From Sphingobacterium thalpophilum (GTDB lineage Bacteria; Bacteroidota; Bacteroidia; Sphingobacteriales; Sphingobacteriaceae), in assembly GCF_038396785.1 (NCBI RefSeq), contig NZ_CP151087.1, positions 1,364,001 through 1,428,000 of the forward strand: a DNA stretch of 64,000 nucleotides. The letters run 5' to 3'. A program made the translations under genes and the position numbers. The notes under the pieces are model-generated. The model was not told where the DNA came from and ran no database searches. It was given only the letters and a program-made list of their open reading frames with translations. Below are positions 52,386 through 60,290 of the stretch, in pieces (position 1 is the stretch's first letter; each line of letters starts with the position of its first letter).

Positions 52386-54468
52386 TGCGTTTACTGCTTT
52401 TGTTTTTCTCAAACTCAAAGGAACTTTCAGCGTTTTCTTTCAGAATGATGTAAGCATCGAATTTCTTTCCCGCTTTGCTTGTCATTCCTTTAATAAGAGA
52501 GGTTTTGCCTTTATTGACAAGGCTGGTTACATTTTCGATACTGATTTGTACACCGCAGACGGTGCGGAACTGTACCCAGTTACAAGCCTCATCAGGGCAT
52601 TTCACAATCTTGTCACGGATAATAAGCTGCTGACTTTTGCATTTCGGGCAGGTCAGTTTCGGCTGATTGGTACTTGCAATAGAAGTTTGCAGCAATTCAT
52701 CAGTAATAGATTTGGCATAGGTTTCCATTTCCTTTTGGAACGTTCCGGCATCCGCTTCGTTATTTTCGATTTTCTGCAATGCCAGTTCCCATTCGGCGGT
52801 CATTGCCACATCCGCAATTTTCCGGTCTTTAACAAGCCCATACACCTGTAATCCTTTTTCTGTAGGGATTAAAGAACGTTTATCCCGTTGGATATAATTA
52901 CGGGTAAACAGGGTTTCGATAATGGCGGCTCTTGTTGCAGGCGTACCGATACCCATATTTTTGAGGGCTTTGCGCTCTTCCTCGTTCTCGATTTCTTTAC
53001 CTGCGGTTTCCATAGCTGACAAAAGCCCGGCTTCGGTGTAAAGCACTGGCGGTTTGGTCTGCTTTTCCAAAACGGCGGCTTCCTTTATGGCAAGTTCGTC
53101 ACCTTTATGCAGTTCAGGTAATTCCTGCACTGGCTCTTCGCCATCGTCTGTAAAACTCCCTTTTATGGAACGCCAACCTGCTTCCTGAATTTTACAGCCT
53201 TTTGCCGTAAAGTCGTAATGCAATACCTGTAATGATACATCGGTTATTTCTTTAACACAGGATTGCGATATGGCTTCGAGCAATCGAAGTGCAATCATAT
53301 TGTAAATCTTGTTTTCGTCTGCATTGAGTACCGACGGAACTTTGTCCGTAATCAACAAACCGTGATGGTCTGTTACACGGAGGTCATTCACGATACGTTT
53401 GTTGAACCGTCCCCATTTGATTTTGGTTAGAGCTTGCTTGCAATCTTCCCGGTTCTGCAAAGCCCGCACAAGGTTTGGAATTTCTGCCCACATATCTTCA
53501 GGTATGTATTTGCTTCCGGTACGTGGGTACGTGATAAACTTCTTTTCGTACAGACTTTGTGCAATATTGAGCGTTGCTTCAGCAGATAATTTCAGCCTTT
53601 TATTGGCTTCCTTTTGTAAGCCAGTCAGGTCAAAAAGCAAGGGTGGTTGTTCTGTAACACTTTTGGTTTCTACCGAAGTAACGGTTGCCGTTGCGCCACG
53701 CTGAATAGCTTTAAAGGTATCATCGGCAAGCTGCTTTTCTTCCCATTTGGTAGCGGAAATACTTTTGAAATCAACCTGCGCTTTATGGTGGGTTAATTGT
53801 ATCTGCCAGTATTTCTTTACCGTGAAATTCTTATTGTCGAGGTAGCGTTTACATATCAAAGCCAGTGTGGGCGTTTGCACTCTTCCGAGCGAATAGATAC
53901 CGTTATTTGCGGCAATGCTCAATGCCTGCGTAGCATTAATGCCCACAAGCCAGTCGGCACGGCTTCTGCCTTGTGCTGCCTGGTACAGTCCGTCAAATGC
54001 TGCCCCGTCTTTTAGGTTGTTGAAGCCTTGCTTTATTGCCTTTTCGGTAAGCGAACTTATCCAAAGGCGTTCAAAAGGCTTATTGCATTTCAGATATTCA
54101 TAAATGTACCTGAAAATCAGTTCGCCCTCACGACCTGCATCGGTAGCAACGATGATGCTGTTGCTCTTCGTAAAAAGCTGCTCAATGACTTTCAGTTGCT
54201 TTAATGCGCCAGTATCGGCAGTATAGCCTTTATCTTTTTTGACCTTGCGGACGGTCAATAAAAACGGGTTAGGCAATATCGGCAGGGATGCTTTATCAAA
54301 TCCCGAAATGCCGTAGTCTTCGGGCATTCCCAGTCCTATTAAATGACCGAATGCCCACGTAACAAAATAGCCGTTACCTGTCAGGTAGCCGTCCTTTTTA
54401 TCAGATGCTCCCAACAAGCCGGCTATCTCCCTTGCTACACTTGGTTTTTCTGCAATAATTGTTTTCAT
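52375..54468 (-). CDS. topB: DNA topoisomerase III TopB
   Basis: A 697-aa type IA topoisomerase. TOPRIM domain with IIAEKPSVAREIAGLLGA and VATDAGREGELIFRYIYEY, catalytic tyrosine in KFITYPRTGSKYIPEDMW (about residue 311), and a C-terminal zinc-finger-like CPKCKSQQLIIRD...CPDEAC. ICE-borne TopB proteins probably resolve transfer or replication intermediates. It starts 6 bp after the DUF3945 gene stop. Confidence 0.92.
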   Translation of the reverse strand: MKTIIAEKPSVAREIAGLLGASDKKDGYLTGNGYFVTWAFGHLIGLGMPEDYGISGFDKASLPILPNPFLLTVRKVKKDKGYTADTGALKQLKVIEQLFTKSNSIIVATDAGREGELIFRYIYEYLKCNKPFERLWISSLTEKAIKQGFNNLKDGAAFDGLYQAAQGRSRADWLVGINATQALSIAANNGIYSLGRVQTPTLALICKRYLDNKNFTVKKYWQIQLTHHKAQVDFKSISATKWEEKQLADDTFKAIQRGATATVTSVETKSVTEQPPLLFDLTGLQKEANKRLKLSAEATLNIAQSLYEKKFITYPRTGSKYIPEDMWAEIPNLVRALQNREDCKQALTKIKWGRFNKRIVNDLRVTDHHGLLITDKVPSVLNADENKIYNMIALRLLEAISQSCVKEITDVSLQVLHYDFTAKGCKIQEAGWRSIKGSFTDDGEEPVQELPELHKGDELAIKEAAVLEKQTKPPVLYTEAGLLSAMETAGKEIENEEERKALKNMGIGTPATRAAIIETLFTRNYIQRDKRSLIPTEKGLQVYGLVKDRKIADVAMTAEWELALQKIENNEADAGTFQKEMETYAKSITDELLQTSIASTNQPKLTCPKCKSQQLIIRDKIVKCPDEACNWVQFRTVCGVQISIENVTSLVNKGKTSLIKGMTSKAGKKFDAYIILKENAESSFEFEKNKSSKRNGK

Positions 54469-54474
54469 ACTGTA

Positions 54475-55935
54475 TTACATTTTTCTGCCTTTGGATTTTG
54501 CAGGCTTGTTGTCCTGTTGTTCCTGCTGCTTTTCGTTTTTCGGTCTTTGCTGCCCGGACTTCAAAGGCTCTTGGACGTTCTTAGTCGCTTCGTTGGTTTT
54601 GCCCTCCGAATTGACAGCAGTTTGCGTTTTATGGGTTTCGGCAGGTTCTACCCGTGCTTTATACTGACCGGGGAACTCAAAATTGGTCTTTCCAGTGTCT
54701 TTGTCAAAAGTGATATAACCCTTATACGGTTGGTCTTTTTTGTCTTTCAGTTCAACGTATATGGTTTGTCCGGCTTTGAACTTGTTGTACTGCTCATCAT
54801 CCAGTTCTTTGCCCCTGAAAGTTCTTGGGGCTTCCTGCGGTTGGCTTTGCTGATTGCTTTGCCCAGTGTTCTGTTTGTTCGTTTGCGCTTGCTGATTGTT
54901 GTTGCTTCTGTCAAACAGGAACTCAACATATCGTTTATCGGCATTGAATTGTACCGTTGCCGAAAACTCCGTTCCTTTCGTGGAAATCATACCCTCTAAA
55001 TAGAGTGGTTTGCCCTCCATCAGCGTTTGCTTTTGCTCCTCATTCAGTTTTACGCCCTTAATTTCATCGGGAATTTTGATAAACTCCGTGCGCAGTGCAA
55101 CTACATCATTGGTCAGCCTGTCAATACTGATAATGGACGGCATCAGGTCGCCTGTTTTAGAATTTACGAGATTGACCACACGTCCCATATTACCCGTTTC
55201 GAGCAGGTTTTTCTTGTCTTCGTCCGTAAACTTGTGTCCGAAAAACTCAAAATGCAGGTTAGGTTCTCTTTTGATACCGTGGATTGCTACGATAACATTG
55301 CCGTCTTCGGCTTGCTGTAGAGACAGGCGAGCATCCGTGCGGAGGATAGAACCACCGAGGTTAATACCTATCGGTAAAAGTTCATTGGTTTTATAACCTC
55401 GTAACAAAGGGTCGAGCAGGTTTCTTTTTTCAAGAAACTCTTTGCTTAATCCGAGGTTTTTCATTGTGTCCCAATCAATCTGCTCCGGTTTGTAGCGGTA
55501 TTCGCTTGCTTCCGTTGTTGTTTGTGCTTTTGCCATATTATTTTGATTTTCTTGTTTTTTATCCGGTTGGGGTTCTGCTTTCACTTCGTGTTCTTTCAGC
55601 ACTTTTTCACCTTGTGGGGTGGGCTTATCTACGTGCTTTTGCAGTTCCTCTGCTTTTTCAGCAGCAACCGGGGCAGGCACTTTGAAGAAAGTAAAGTTTG
55701 TAGGGTTCTTTAACTGACTGAAAAAATTGGAAAAGAAGTTGGAAAAGAAATCGCCGCTTTTGTCCACACGCATAAACTGGTTTTGGTTCTTCTTGGTGGG
55801 GTCAACGGTTTCCATTTTCCCGTTTTCGTCTATACTCTTTACCGCCTGGATTTTCATTTTCTCTTTATCCAGTACGAGTAATATGTCAGAAAGCTGTTCG
55901 GGCATTTCCTTTTTATTTGTTGTTTCTTCGCTCAT
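54475..55935 (-). CDS. DUF3945 domain-containing protein
   Basis: A 486-aa protein. N-terminal segment DILLVLDKEKMKIQAVKSID, a central DUF3945/DUF4099 region (about 150-300; YKPEQIDWDTMKNLGLSKEF and NLLDPLLRGYKTNELLPIGI), then two repeats like LDDEQYNKFKAGQTIYVEL and a Lys/Gln-rich tail ending KSKGRKM. Always linked to topB in Bacteroidetes ICEs, suggesting a shared DNA-processing role. First gene of its unit, with backbone box 3 upstream. Confidence 0.87.
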   Translation of the reverse strand: MSEETTNKKEMPEQLSDILLVLDKEKMKIQAVKSIDENGKMETVDPTKKNQNQFMRVDKSGDFFSNFFSNFFSQLKNPTNFTFFKVPAPVAAEKAEELQKHVDKPTPQGEKVLKEHEVKAEPQPDKKQENQNNMAKAQTTTEASEYRYKPEQIDWDTMKNLGLSKEFLEKRNLLDPLLRGYKTNELLPIGINLGGSILRTDARLSLQQAEDGNVIVAIHGIKREPNLHFEFFGHKFTDEDKKNLLETGNMGRVVNLVNSKTGDLMPSIISIDRLTNDVVALRTEFIKIPDEIKGVKLNEEQKQTLMEGKPLYLEGMISTKGTEFSATVQFNADKRYVEFLFDRSNNNQQAQTNKQNTGQSNQQSQPQEAPRTFRGKELDDEQYNKFKAGQTIYVELKDKKDQPYKGYITFDKDTGKTNFEFPGQYKARVEPAETHKTQTAVNSEGKTNEATKNVQEPLKSGQQRPKNEKQQEQQDNKPAKSKGRKM

Positions 55936-55995
55936 AGTCTGAAAATTTTAAAATTTTACGGTCGAATGTAAAGGAAGCCTTCACTGATTTGCGTT

Positions 55996-56022
55996 ATGTG
56001 GCATTCAAAGGCAGCGTTTGTC
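55996..56022 (-). promoter_or_regulatory. Backbone box 3, upstream of the DUF3945-topB unit
   Basis: On the minus strand GACAAAC-N13-GCCACAT with GCTGCC and TTTGAAT inside. TACATTCG follows 25 bases later. It overlaps the stop of the HTH gene at 56021 by two bases. Confidence 0.55.
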
Positions 56023-56329
56023 ATTTATTGGCATCCAGTTTGGGCAAGGGAGGGTTAAAACTTTCCCTGATGAACTGATGCACATCAGACAGTTTGTAAT
56101 ACAGTTTTCCGCTAATGGTATAATAAGGGAGCTTGCCTATGGAGCGATACCGTTGCAGGGAACGGTTACTGATTTTCAGCATTTGCAATAAATCCTGATT
56201 GTCCAGTAATTCTTCGCCGTCTATGCTGTTGCGCTTCTTTTGTAAATCGTCTATGTGATTGCCAAGAATGTCCAGCCTATCCATTATGCGTTCCATCCAC
56301 GCCACAAATTCCATTTTGTCGATATTCAT
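56021..56329 (-). CDS. Excisionase-like helix-turn-helix protein
   Basis: A 102-aa protein with HTH LLQMLKISNRSLQRYRSIGK and wing LPYYTISGKLYYKLSDVHQF, preceded by a short coiled helix (ERIMDRLDILGNHIDDLQ). The same family as 2188-2779. It follows its neighbour at 56342 by 12 bp, as a second tandem pair. Confidence 0.82.
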   Translation of the reverse strand: MNIDKMEFVAWMERIMDRLDILGNHIDDLQKKRNSIDGEELLDNQDLLQMLKISNRSLQRYRSIGKLPYYTISGKLYYKLSDVHQFIRESFNPPLPKLDANK

Positions 56330-56341
56330 ACGGGTACGCTT

Positions 56342-56695
56342 TTAATTATTACCTGATTTCAGCTTTCTGCCTTTTTCGATATAGCTTTTGCCTTTCGCCA
56401 TAAGCTGCTCTACATATTCATCGGTGGTCTGCACAGCGTTAGCGTTGAGCATTTCCTTGATAGCACCAATCGTATAGTAATACTGCCCGTACATTTTTGA
56501 AAAGGCTATCTGCCCATTGGTGCGCATACGCCACAATGTTTTTTCGCTGATGTGGAGATACTGGCAGACTTCGTGATTGTTGAGCCACAAACTATCGTAG
56601 CTTGTATCTTCCAGTTTGAGGATATATTCGCTAATGGCTTTCAACCGCTCATTGAGGTGCTTCCACACTTCTTCGTCAACTGTTATAATATTCAT
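56342..56695 (-). CDS. Excisionase-like helix-turn-helix protein
   Basis: A 117-aa protein: N-terminal helix (VWKHLNERLKAISEYILKLE), then HTH VCQYLHISEKTLWRMRTNGQ and wing IAFSKMYGQYYYTIGAIKEM, plus a basic C-terminus (KGKSYIEKGRKLK). First gene of the pair, about 40 bp downstream of an irregular backbone box. Likely an excision or transfer regulator. Confidence 0.82.
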   Translation of the reverse strand: MNIITVDEEVWKHLNERLKAISEYILKLEDTSYDSLWLNNHEVCQYLHISEKTLWRMRTNGQIAFSKMYGQYYYTIGAIKEMLNANAVQTTDEYVEQLMAKGKSYIEKGRKLKSGNN

Positions 56696-56733
56696 TGCAC
56701 TGCTGTTTAATGTTCACAGGGCAAAATTCAGAA

Positions 56734-56776
56734 GTGTGGCAGTGTTTGTCTGCCAATGCTTACCCATTGGTTTGGC
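56734..56776 (-). promoter_or_regulatory. Backbone box 4 (irregular), upstream of HTH pair 2
   Basis: Half-sites GCCAAAC (56776-56770), GACAAAC (56750-56744) and GCCACAC (56740-56734) on the minus strand, with spacing of 26 and 10 bp rather than 20. Part of the same family of boxes but degenerate. Confidence 0.4.
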
Positions 56777-56858
56777 ACTTTTTTGATTTTTTTTTGCAAT
56801 GAGGAAAATCCTTGTTTAATAAGGGTTTTAGCGTGTTTCGGTTATTTTGTAGTAGCCT

Positions 56859-56894
56859 TTTGCCCATATATGCCAATTGGCATATATGGGCAAA
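56859..56894. repeat. 36-bp perfect palindrome
   Basis: The left half TTTGCCCATATATGCCAA (56859-56876) is exactly complementary to TTGGCATATATGGGCAAA (56877-56894), with no loop. It lies between the second HTH pair and the rteC terminator. It is too symmetrical for chance and lacks a T-run, so a dimeric regulator site or replication/transfer structure is more likely than a terminator. Confidence 0.8.
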
Positions 56895-56897
56895 GAA

Positions 56898-56924
56898 AAA
56901 GCAGTACATTTTGTGTACTGCTTT
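56898..56924 (-). terminator. Terminator after rteC copy 3
   Basis: A perfect 11-bp stem AAAGCAGTACA (56898-56908) / TGTACTGCTTT (56914-56924) with a 5-base loop. On the minus strand it is followed by a T-rich run, 22 bases after the rteC stop. Confidence 0.8.
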
Positions 56925-56945
56925 CAAACACCCGTGCTGATGTTG

Positions 56946-57791
56946 CTAAAGGTCTTTATCCATATACTCTTCGAGGGAAATTTTGAGCTGGTCTAAAAAC
57001 ACCGTTCGGGAGCCTGCCCTTGTTTTCATTCGGTGGAAAGAATGATGTATATCGTTCAAGGGCGTTCGGAAGAGGATTTGGAAAATCAATGCTAATTTCC
57101 TGATGCCTATTTTCCCGTATGCAATAGATTTGGAAACATACAGGGCGTAAATCAATTCTATCAGTGCATTTTGCGAGTTCGTCCACGAAATGTCTTTGTT
57201 TCCATCACCGTTTATTGAAATGGTATCGGGATTTTTTTCAGGGTTTATTTTGGTAAGCAAGAAAGTATAAAGTAATTCATTGGCTATAATATGGGCAACT
57301 TTGTTATCGTAATAAGTAGAAAAGCTAAGGTCAATTTCAAATACACTACTTTTTAGACCATCGTGGTAATTGATTTTTCCGAGCCTGAAATAACTGTGGT
57401 CACGGTCAGTTCTGCCTGCACGATAGTACCTGTAAAAATCCTCATTGGATATGCTTTCCTTGTATTCGGATTTCAGAATTTTCAGTTGGTTTTCAAAATA
57501 ACTTTGGTGTATTCTCCCTGCACTTACGGGGCAGGTAGTTTCAATGCGGAATACCTTATTGTAATAAATAAGTTTTCCTAAAATCTGCGGTTTGATATTC
57601 TTGAAAAAATTGATTTCCTGCCGTTCGTCCTTAAATCCGGTCTGCAAGACCTTCATCTTTATAGTAAACAGCATTTCCTTTAAGAATAAGGTCATTTGGT
57701 AAGCCTCATCCGCAGTTTGCATCATTTGAGAAGATAGCATATCTTCCTGACGCTGAATTTCCGATAATATTTTGTTCAACACGATTTCCAT
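56946..57791 (-). CDS. rteC: RteC-family protein, copy 3 (divergent)
   Basis: A 281-aa RteC homologue, clearly related to but much more diverged than copies 1 and 2: EINFFKNIKPQILGKLIYYN, TYYDNKVAHIIANELLYTFL, WTNSQNALIELIYALYVSKS and a basic end SRTVFLDQLKISLEEYM. It is probably the element's own excision activator, being the last backbone gene near the inferred right end. Terminator at 56898-56924. Confidence 0.88.
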   Translation of the reverse strand: MEIVLNKILSEIQRQEDMLSSQMMQTADEAYQMTLFLKEMLFTIKMKVLQTGFKDERQEINFFKNIKPQILGKLIYYNKVFRIETTCPVSAGRIHQSYFENQLKILKSEYKESISNEDFYRYYRAGRTDRDHSYFRLGKINYHDGLKSSVFEIDLSFSTYYDNKVAHIIANELLYTFLLTKINPEKNPDTISINGDGNKDISWTNSQNALIELIYALYVSKSIAYGKIGIRKLALIFQILFRTPLNDIHHSFHRMKTRAGSRTVFLDQLKISLEEYMDKDL

Positions 57792-57955
57792 AGCTTAGTC
57801 TGTTAAAAGTTATCACTACTTGTTTCGGAACCACATTTTAATTGATATACCAAAACTTGGAAATAATATGTAAACCATTATCACATTGTGTCCCCATATT
57901 GGGAAAGATTTATTTCCAATTACGCTTTTTGATGTATATTGGAAAAGCAGAAAAA

Positions 57956-57988
57956 GGGTTAAGTACACTACGACTTAACCCTTTTTTT
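57956..57988. terminator. Bidirectional terminator near the ICE right end
   Basis: A perfect 9-bp stem GGGTTAAGT (57956-57964) / ACTTAACCC (57973-57981), loop ACACTACG, with A5 before and T7 after, so it can act in both directions. Confidence 0.8.
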
Positions 57989-57990
57989 AT

Positions 57991-57998
57991 TAAATTTG
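57991..57998 (+). promoter_or_regulatory. -7 box upstream of a 53-codon frame
   Basis: TAAATTTG, exact consensus, just after the terminator and 26 bases before ATG 58024. Confidence 0.35.
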
Positions 57999-58023
57999 CA
58001 ATAATGATTTACAAGGTAATCAG

Positions 58024-58185
58024 ATGAAAGCGAGTGCAGTAAGCACCATTACTAAATCGTTACCGATAGCACTTTCGGTTCTTGTAAACTACTCTTTATT
58101 AGCCACTTTGGGCTATATTAATCTTTTTCACAAAAAAGTAATTCTAGAAAAACGAGCAGAAACATGCTTAATTTTAACCGATTAA
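58024..58185 (+). CDS. Possible small protein at the ICE/chromosome border
   Basis: A 53-codon frame from ATG (58024) to TAA (58183-58185), with a hydrophobic centre (IALSVLVNYSLLATLGYINL). It has a consensus -7 box upstream but no recognisable family. It could be a genuine small protein or the 5' end of a chromosomal gene truncated by ICE integration. Confidence 0.3.
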   Translation: MKASAVSTITKSLPIALSVLVNYSLLATLGYINLFHKKVILEKRAETCLILTD

Positions 58186-58220
58186 AAGGCGATGATGACA
58201 AGTCCGTGTCTCCCATAGGT

Positions 58221-58678
58221 TTAATATCCAAATAGACCACTGAATAAAAAAAGGCAGTAGATATAGCCAACAAGTAATAGGTTAACACCTATTTGCGGAT
58301 ATTTCTTTTGGGTAAATAACCATAGTATCTCAATAAAGGCATAAATGGACAACGGTGCTGCAAGACTGACGGTCATAAAATAGAGTAAATATCCAGCCCC
58401 CAAAGCATCATTTTGTTGTTTAAGAATCAAATATGGGACAAGAAGTAGCAGAAAGGCGATACAGACTACAGAAAATCGAATAAAAAAATGTCGTTTTAGT
58501 TTTCGATCCCCTTTAAGAGGTTTATACATAAACAGTGTTGAGCCCGAATATAGAGTGATAACAACAAATAACCGATATAGTGATGCGCGCTCTCCAAACC
58601 ATTCCAATCTTGATTAGCGTAGGCAAGACCAACAATTAGAAATAAAACAATAAATAAAACTACTTTAATATAATTCAT
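58221..58678 (-). pseudogene. Four-helix membrane protein gene with apparent frameshift
   Basis: Two overlapping minus-strand frames look like one gene. The first starts at ATG 58678 (MNYIKVVLFIVLFLIVGLAY) and runs through YIGYLLLSLY; the second continues with SGSTLFMYKPLKGDRKL to GLFGY and the stop at 58221. Switching frame near 58553-58560 would give one protein of about 150 residues with four membrane helices. The downstream frame could alternatively be used alone from ATG 58607. IS4 sits two bases before the ATG, so its promoter is displaced. Function unknown. Confidence 0.45.
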
Positions 58679-58766
58679 CTCACATCTGTCCTAAATAAAT
58701 TTTAGGATTCGATTTCTGTGGTACAAGCATAGCTTTTTTCATCATTTCGATATTGACCCCTATTTT

Positions 58767-59942
58767 TCAATCTGCGAAGATCTTTAGCTGTCCCTTTTTT
58801 CCTTTTATAGGCGGCCTGAGAAAGGGATCATCTATCCATTGCCAGATGTTTATTTTCACGAAGATATTCATTCTGATGAATGCGACCAGATTGGACAGGT
58901 TCCAGTCATATTTGGCCTTTTTTTGTAAGTATTTTAACAGTAATATGCCAATGAGTGAAGTCCAGATCTGGATCATCACTGCATTTTCAGAAGTCCCTAT
59001 GAATGTCGATACTTTTAAGCGCTGCTTTAGATGCTTGAAGAAGACTTCGATATGCCAGCGTTGTTTATAGATGTTTGCCACCAAAGAAGCCTTCCACTTC
59101 GTATTATTGGTCAAAAAGTGGTACTCATTGCCAGTGGTGCTGTCCCAAAAGTGGATCAGGCGTAACGGTGTGGAATTGTATTTATTGCGGGCAGCGCCGG
59201 AAAGCTCAATGAGCTCATCCTTAAGGATGCCCTTTTCCTTAAGGGCATCGCTCTGGTAGGACTTGATAACGTTGTACTTCATGTTCACTTTACTCCTGGT
59301 AACAAAATAACAACCCCTGCTGTCCAAATCCCCAAGCCAGCTGTAATCCACGTAGCCACGGTCCACTACCACCACGCTTCCCTTGGAAAAACTGTAACTA
59401 CCGGCTCGCTGGCTCTCATGTACTTTTCCATCGGTAATCTGCATAAAAACAGGTAGGCAGCCATCATAATCCAAGACAGTGTGCAGCTTTACGGCACCTT
59501 TGGTGCTGCGAAACTTTGCCCAGTCAAATACAGATAGACATAAGGGGATGATGCTTGCATCCATCAGATATACTTTACGCTTTAGCTGACCAAGATCTTT
59601 GCGAAAATGGGTGTCCTTTTGCCAAAGCCTATCCAAAACAGAATAGTAAAGATCTTTGAAAAGTTCATGGGTACGGTGTGTGTTGATATAGGATATATTA
59701 GACTTACTTGGAGCTCTTACTACACCTAAGTGGTTCAGATTACCAGTGGTACTGCGTAGACCGTTACTAATATCACGAACCGAATCTGCCGAGGAAAAAT
59801 GACAGAAAAGCATACTGACTAGATGCGTCCAGCTGTTGATCCCTTTCTGATGTTTGTCACTTTTGTGCTTTGAAACCAAATCTTTGAATAATTCGCGGTC
59901 GATAAGAGATAAAATCTGACTAAAAACATTTAAATTTATCAT
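58767..59942 (-). CDS. IS4-family transposase (DDE)
   Basis: A 391-aa transposase: N-terminal DUF4372-like segment (ELFKDLVSKHKSDKHQKGIN), first catalytic D in VYLMDASIIPLCLSVFDW, second in VVVVDRGYVDYSWL, and the Y-(2)-R-(3)-E signature in YKQRWHIEVFFKHLKQ. The C-terminal helix is MIQIWTSLIGILLLKYL. Complete. The start codon ATG 59942 lies in the arm of a large hairpin. Confidence 0.92.
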   Translation of the reverse strand: MINLNVFSQILSLIDRELFKDLVSKHKSDKHQKGINSWTHLVSMLFCHFSSADSVRDISNGLRSTTGNLNHLGVVRAPSKSNISYINTHRTHELFKDLYYSVLDRLWQKDTHFRKDLGQLKRKVYLMDASIIPLCLSVFDWAKFRSTKGAVKLHTVLDYDGCLPVFMQITDGKVHESQRAGSYSFSKGSVVVVDRGYVDYSWLGDLDSRGCYFVTRSKVNMKYNVIKSYQSDALKEKGILKDELIELSGAARNKYNSTPLRLIHFWDSTTGNEYHFLTNNTKWKASLVANIYKQRWHIEVFFKHLKQRLKVSTFIGTSENAVMIQIWTSLIGILLLKYLQKKAKYDWNLSNLVAFIRMNIFVKINIWQWIDDPFLRPPIKGKKGQLKIFAD

Positions 59943-60004
59943 GGCGGTGTGTTATAATTTTGTGATTTAAATATAGCGATCTCGCTATATCAAAACACCG
60001 CCAT
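59941..60004 (-). promoter_or_regulatory. Large hairpin over the IS4 transposase start
   Basis: Outer arms ATGGCGGTGT (59941-59950) and ACACCGCCAT (59995-60004), perfect 10 bp. Inner arms ATATAGCGA (59971-59979) and TCGCTATAT (59982-59990), perfect 9 bp. The outer arm covers the first two bases of the start codon, so transcripts entering from outside the IS would fold and hide the start. A transcript starting inside the element may escape. Confidence 0.6.
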
Positions 60005-60038
60005 TTTTTAAACGTTTAGGACGCAAGTGAATTCATCT

Positions 60039-60290
60039 AAAAACATGAGGGGATTATCCCTACTAGAGTAATTGAACGCTATAAATTTTAATATCGTATG
60101 GAATACAAGTGAATTTCAAGATTTCTCTCCAATACGACATCTTGCCAATCGAACTTTGACCACAATAGTCCAAATCAACTAAATAAAATCAACTTCCGAG
60201 CGGGTAGCTAAAAGCAATTTTCAGCAAAGAGAAGCACCCTATTAACCTAATATTTATGTAAATTGCTAAAGCATATAGAACAAAACAGCT
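60039..60290. other. Spacer between IS4 and the TPMT gene
   Basis: 252 bp without a gene. It presumably includes the former promoter region of the membrane gene at 58678 and the promoter of the TPMT gene; no exact -7 consensus is visible. Confidence 0.5.

Larger units (their letters stand above)
1..57990. mobile_element. Integrative conjugative element (CTnDOT-like), interior and right part
   Basis: A near-complete Bacteroidetes-type transfer region (traA-traQ, mobA-mobC), PRTRC remnants, three RteC homologues, topB, DUF3945/DUF1896/ORF6N proteins and paired excisionase-like HTH genes identify an ICE. Two metal-resistance modules sit between mobC and the methylase-helicase gene. No integrase is visible, so the left end is outside the window. 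The right end is only inferred: the last backbone gene is rteC (to 57791) and chromosomal-looking genes begin after about 58.0 kb. I could not find a duplicated attachment core. Confidence 0.75.
58681..60029 (-). mobile_element. Complete IS4-family insertion sequence
   Basis: A 1,349-bp element with imperfect terminal repeats (12 of 15 match): CACATCTGTCCTAAA at 58681-58695 and the complement of CACTTGCGTCCTAAA at 60015-60029. Both sides carry the same 9 bp, AATTCATCT (58672-58680 and 60030-60038), a target duplication. One transposase gene, minus strand. Confidence 0.88.

Noticed and set aside
54343..54999. A 218-codon frame opposite topB and the DUF3945 gene
   Set aside because: It is an antisense shadow of two well-supported genes.
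60039..60290. tRNA or small RNA gene
   Set aside because: No cloverleaf or conserved RNA features were found in this or other intergenic intervals.
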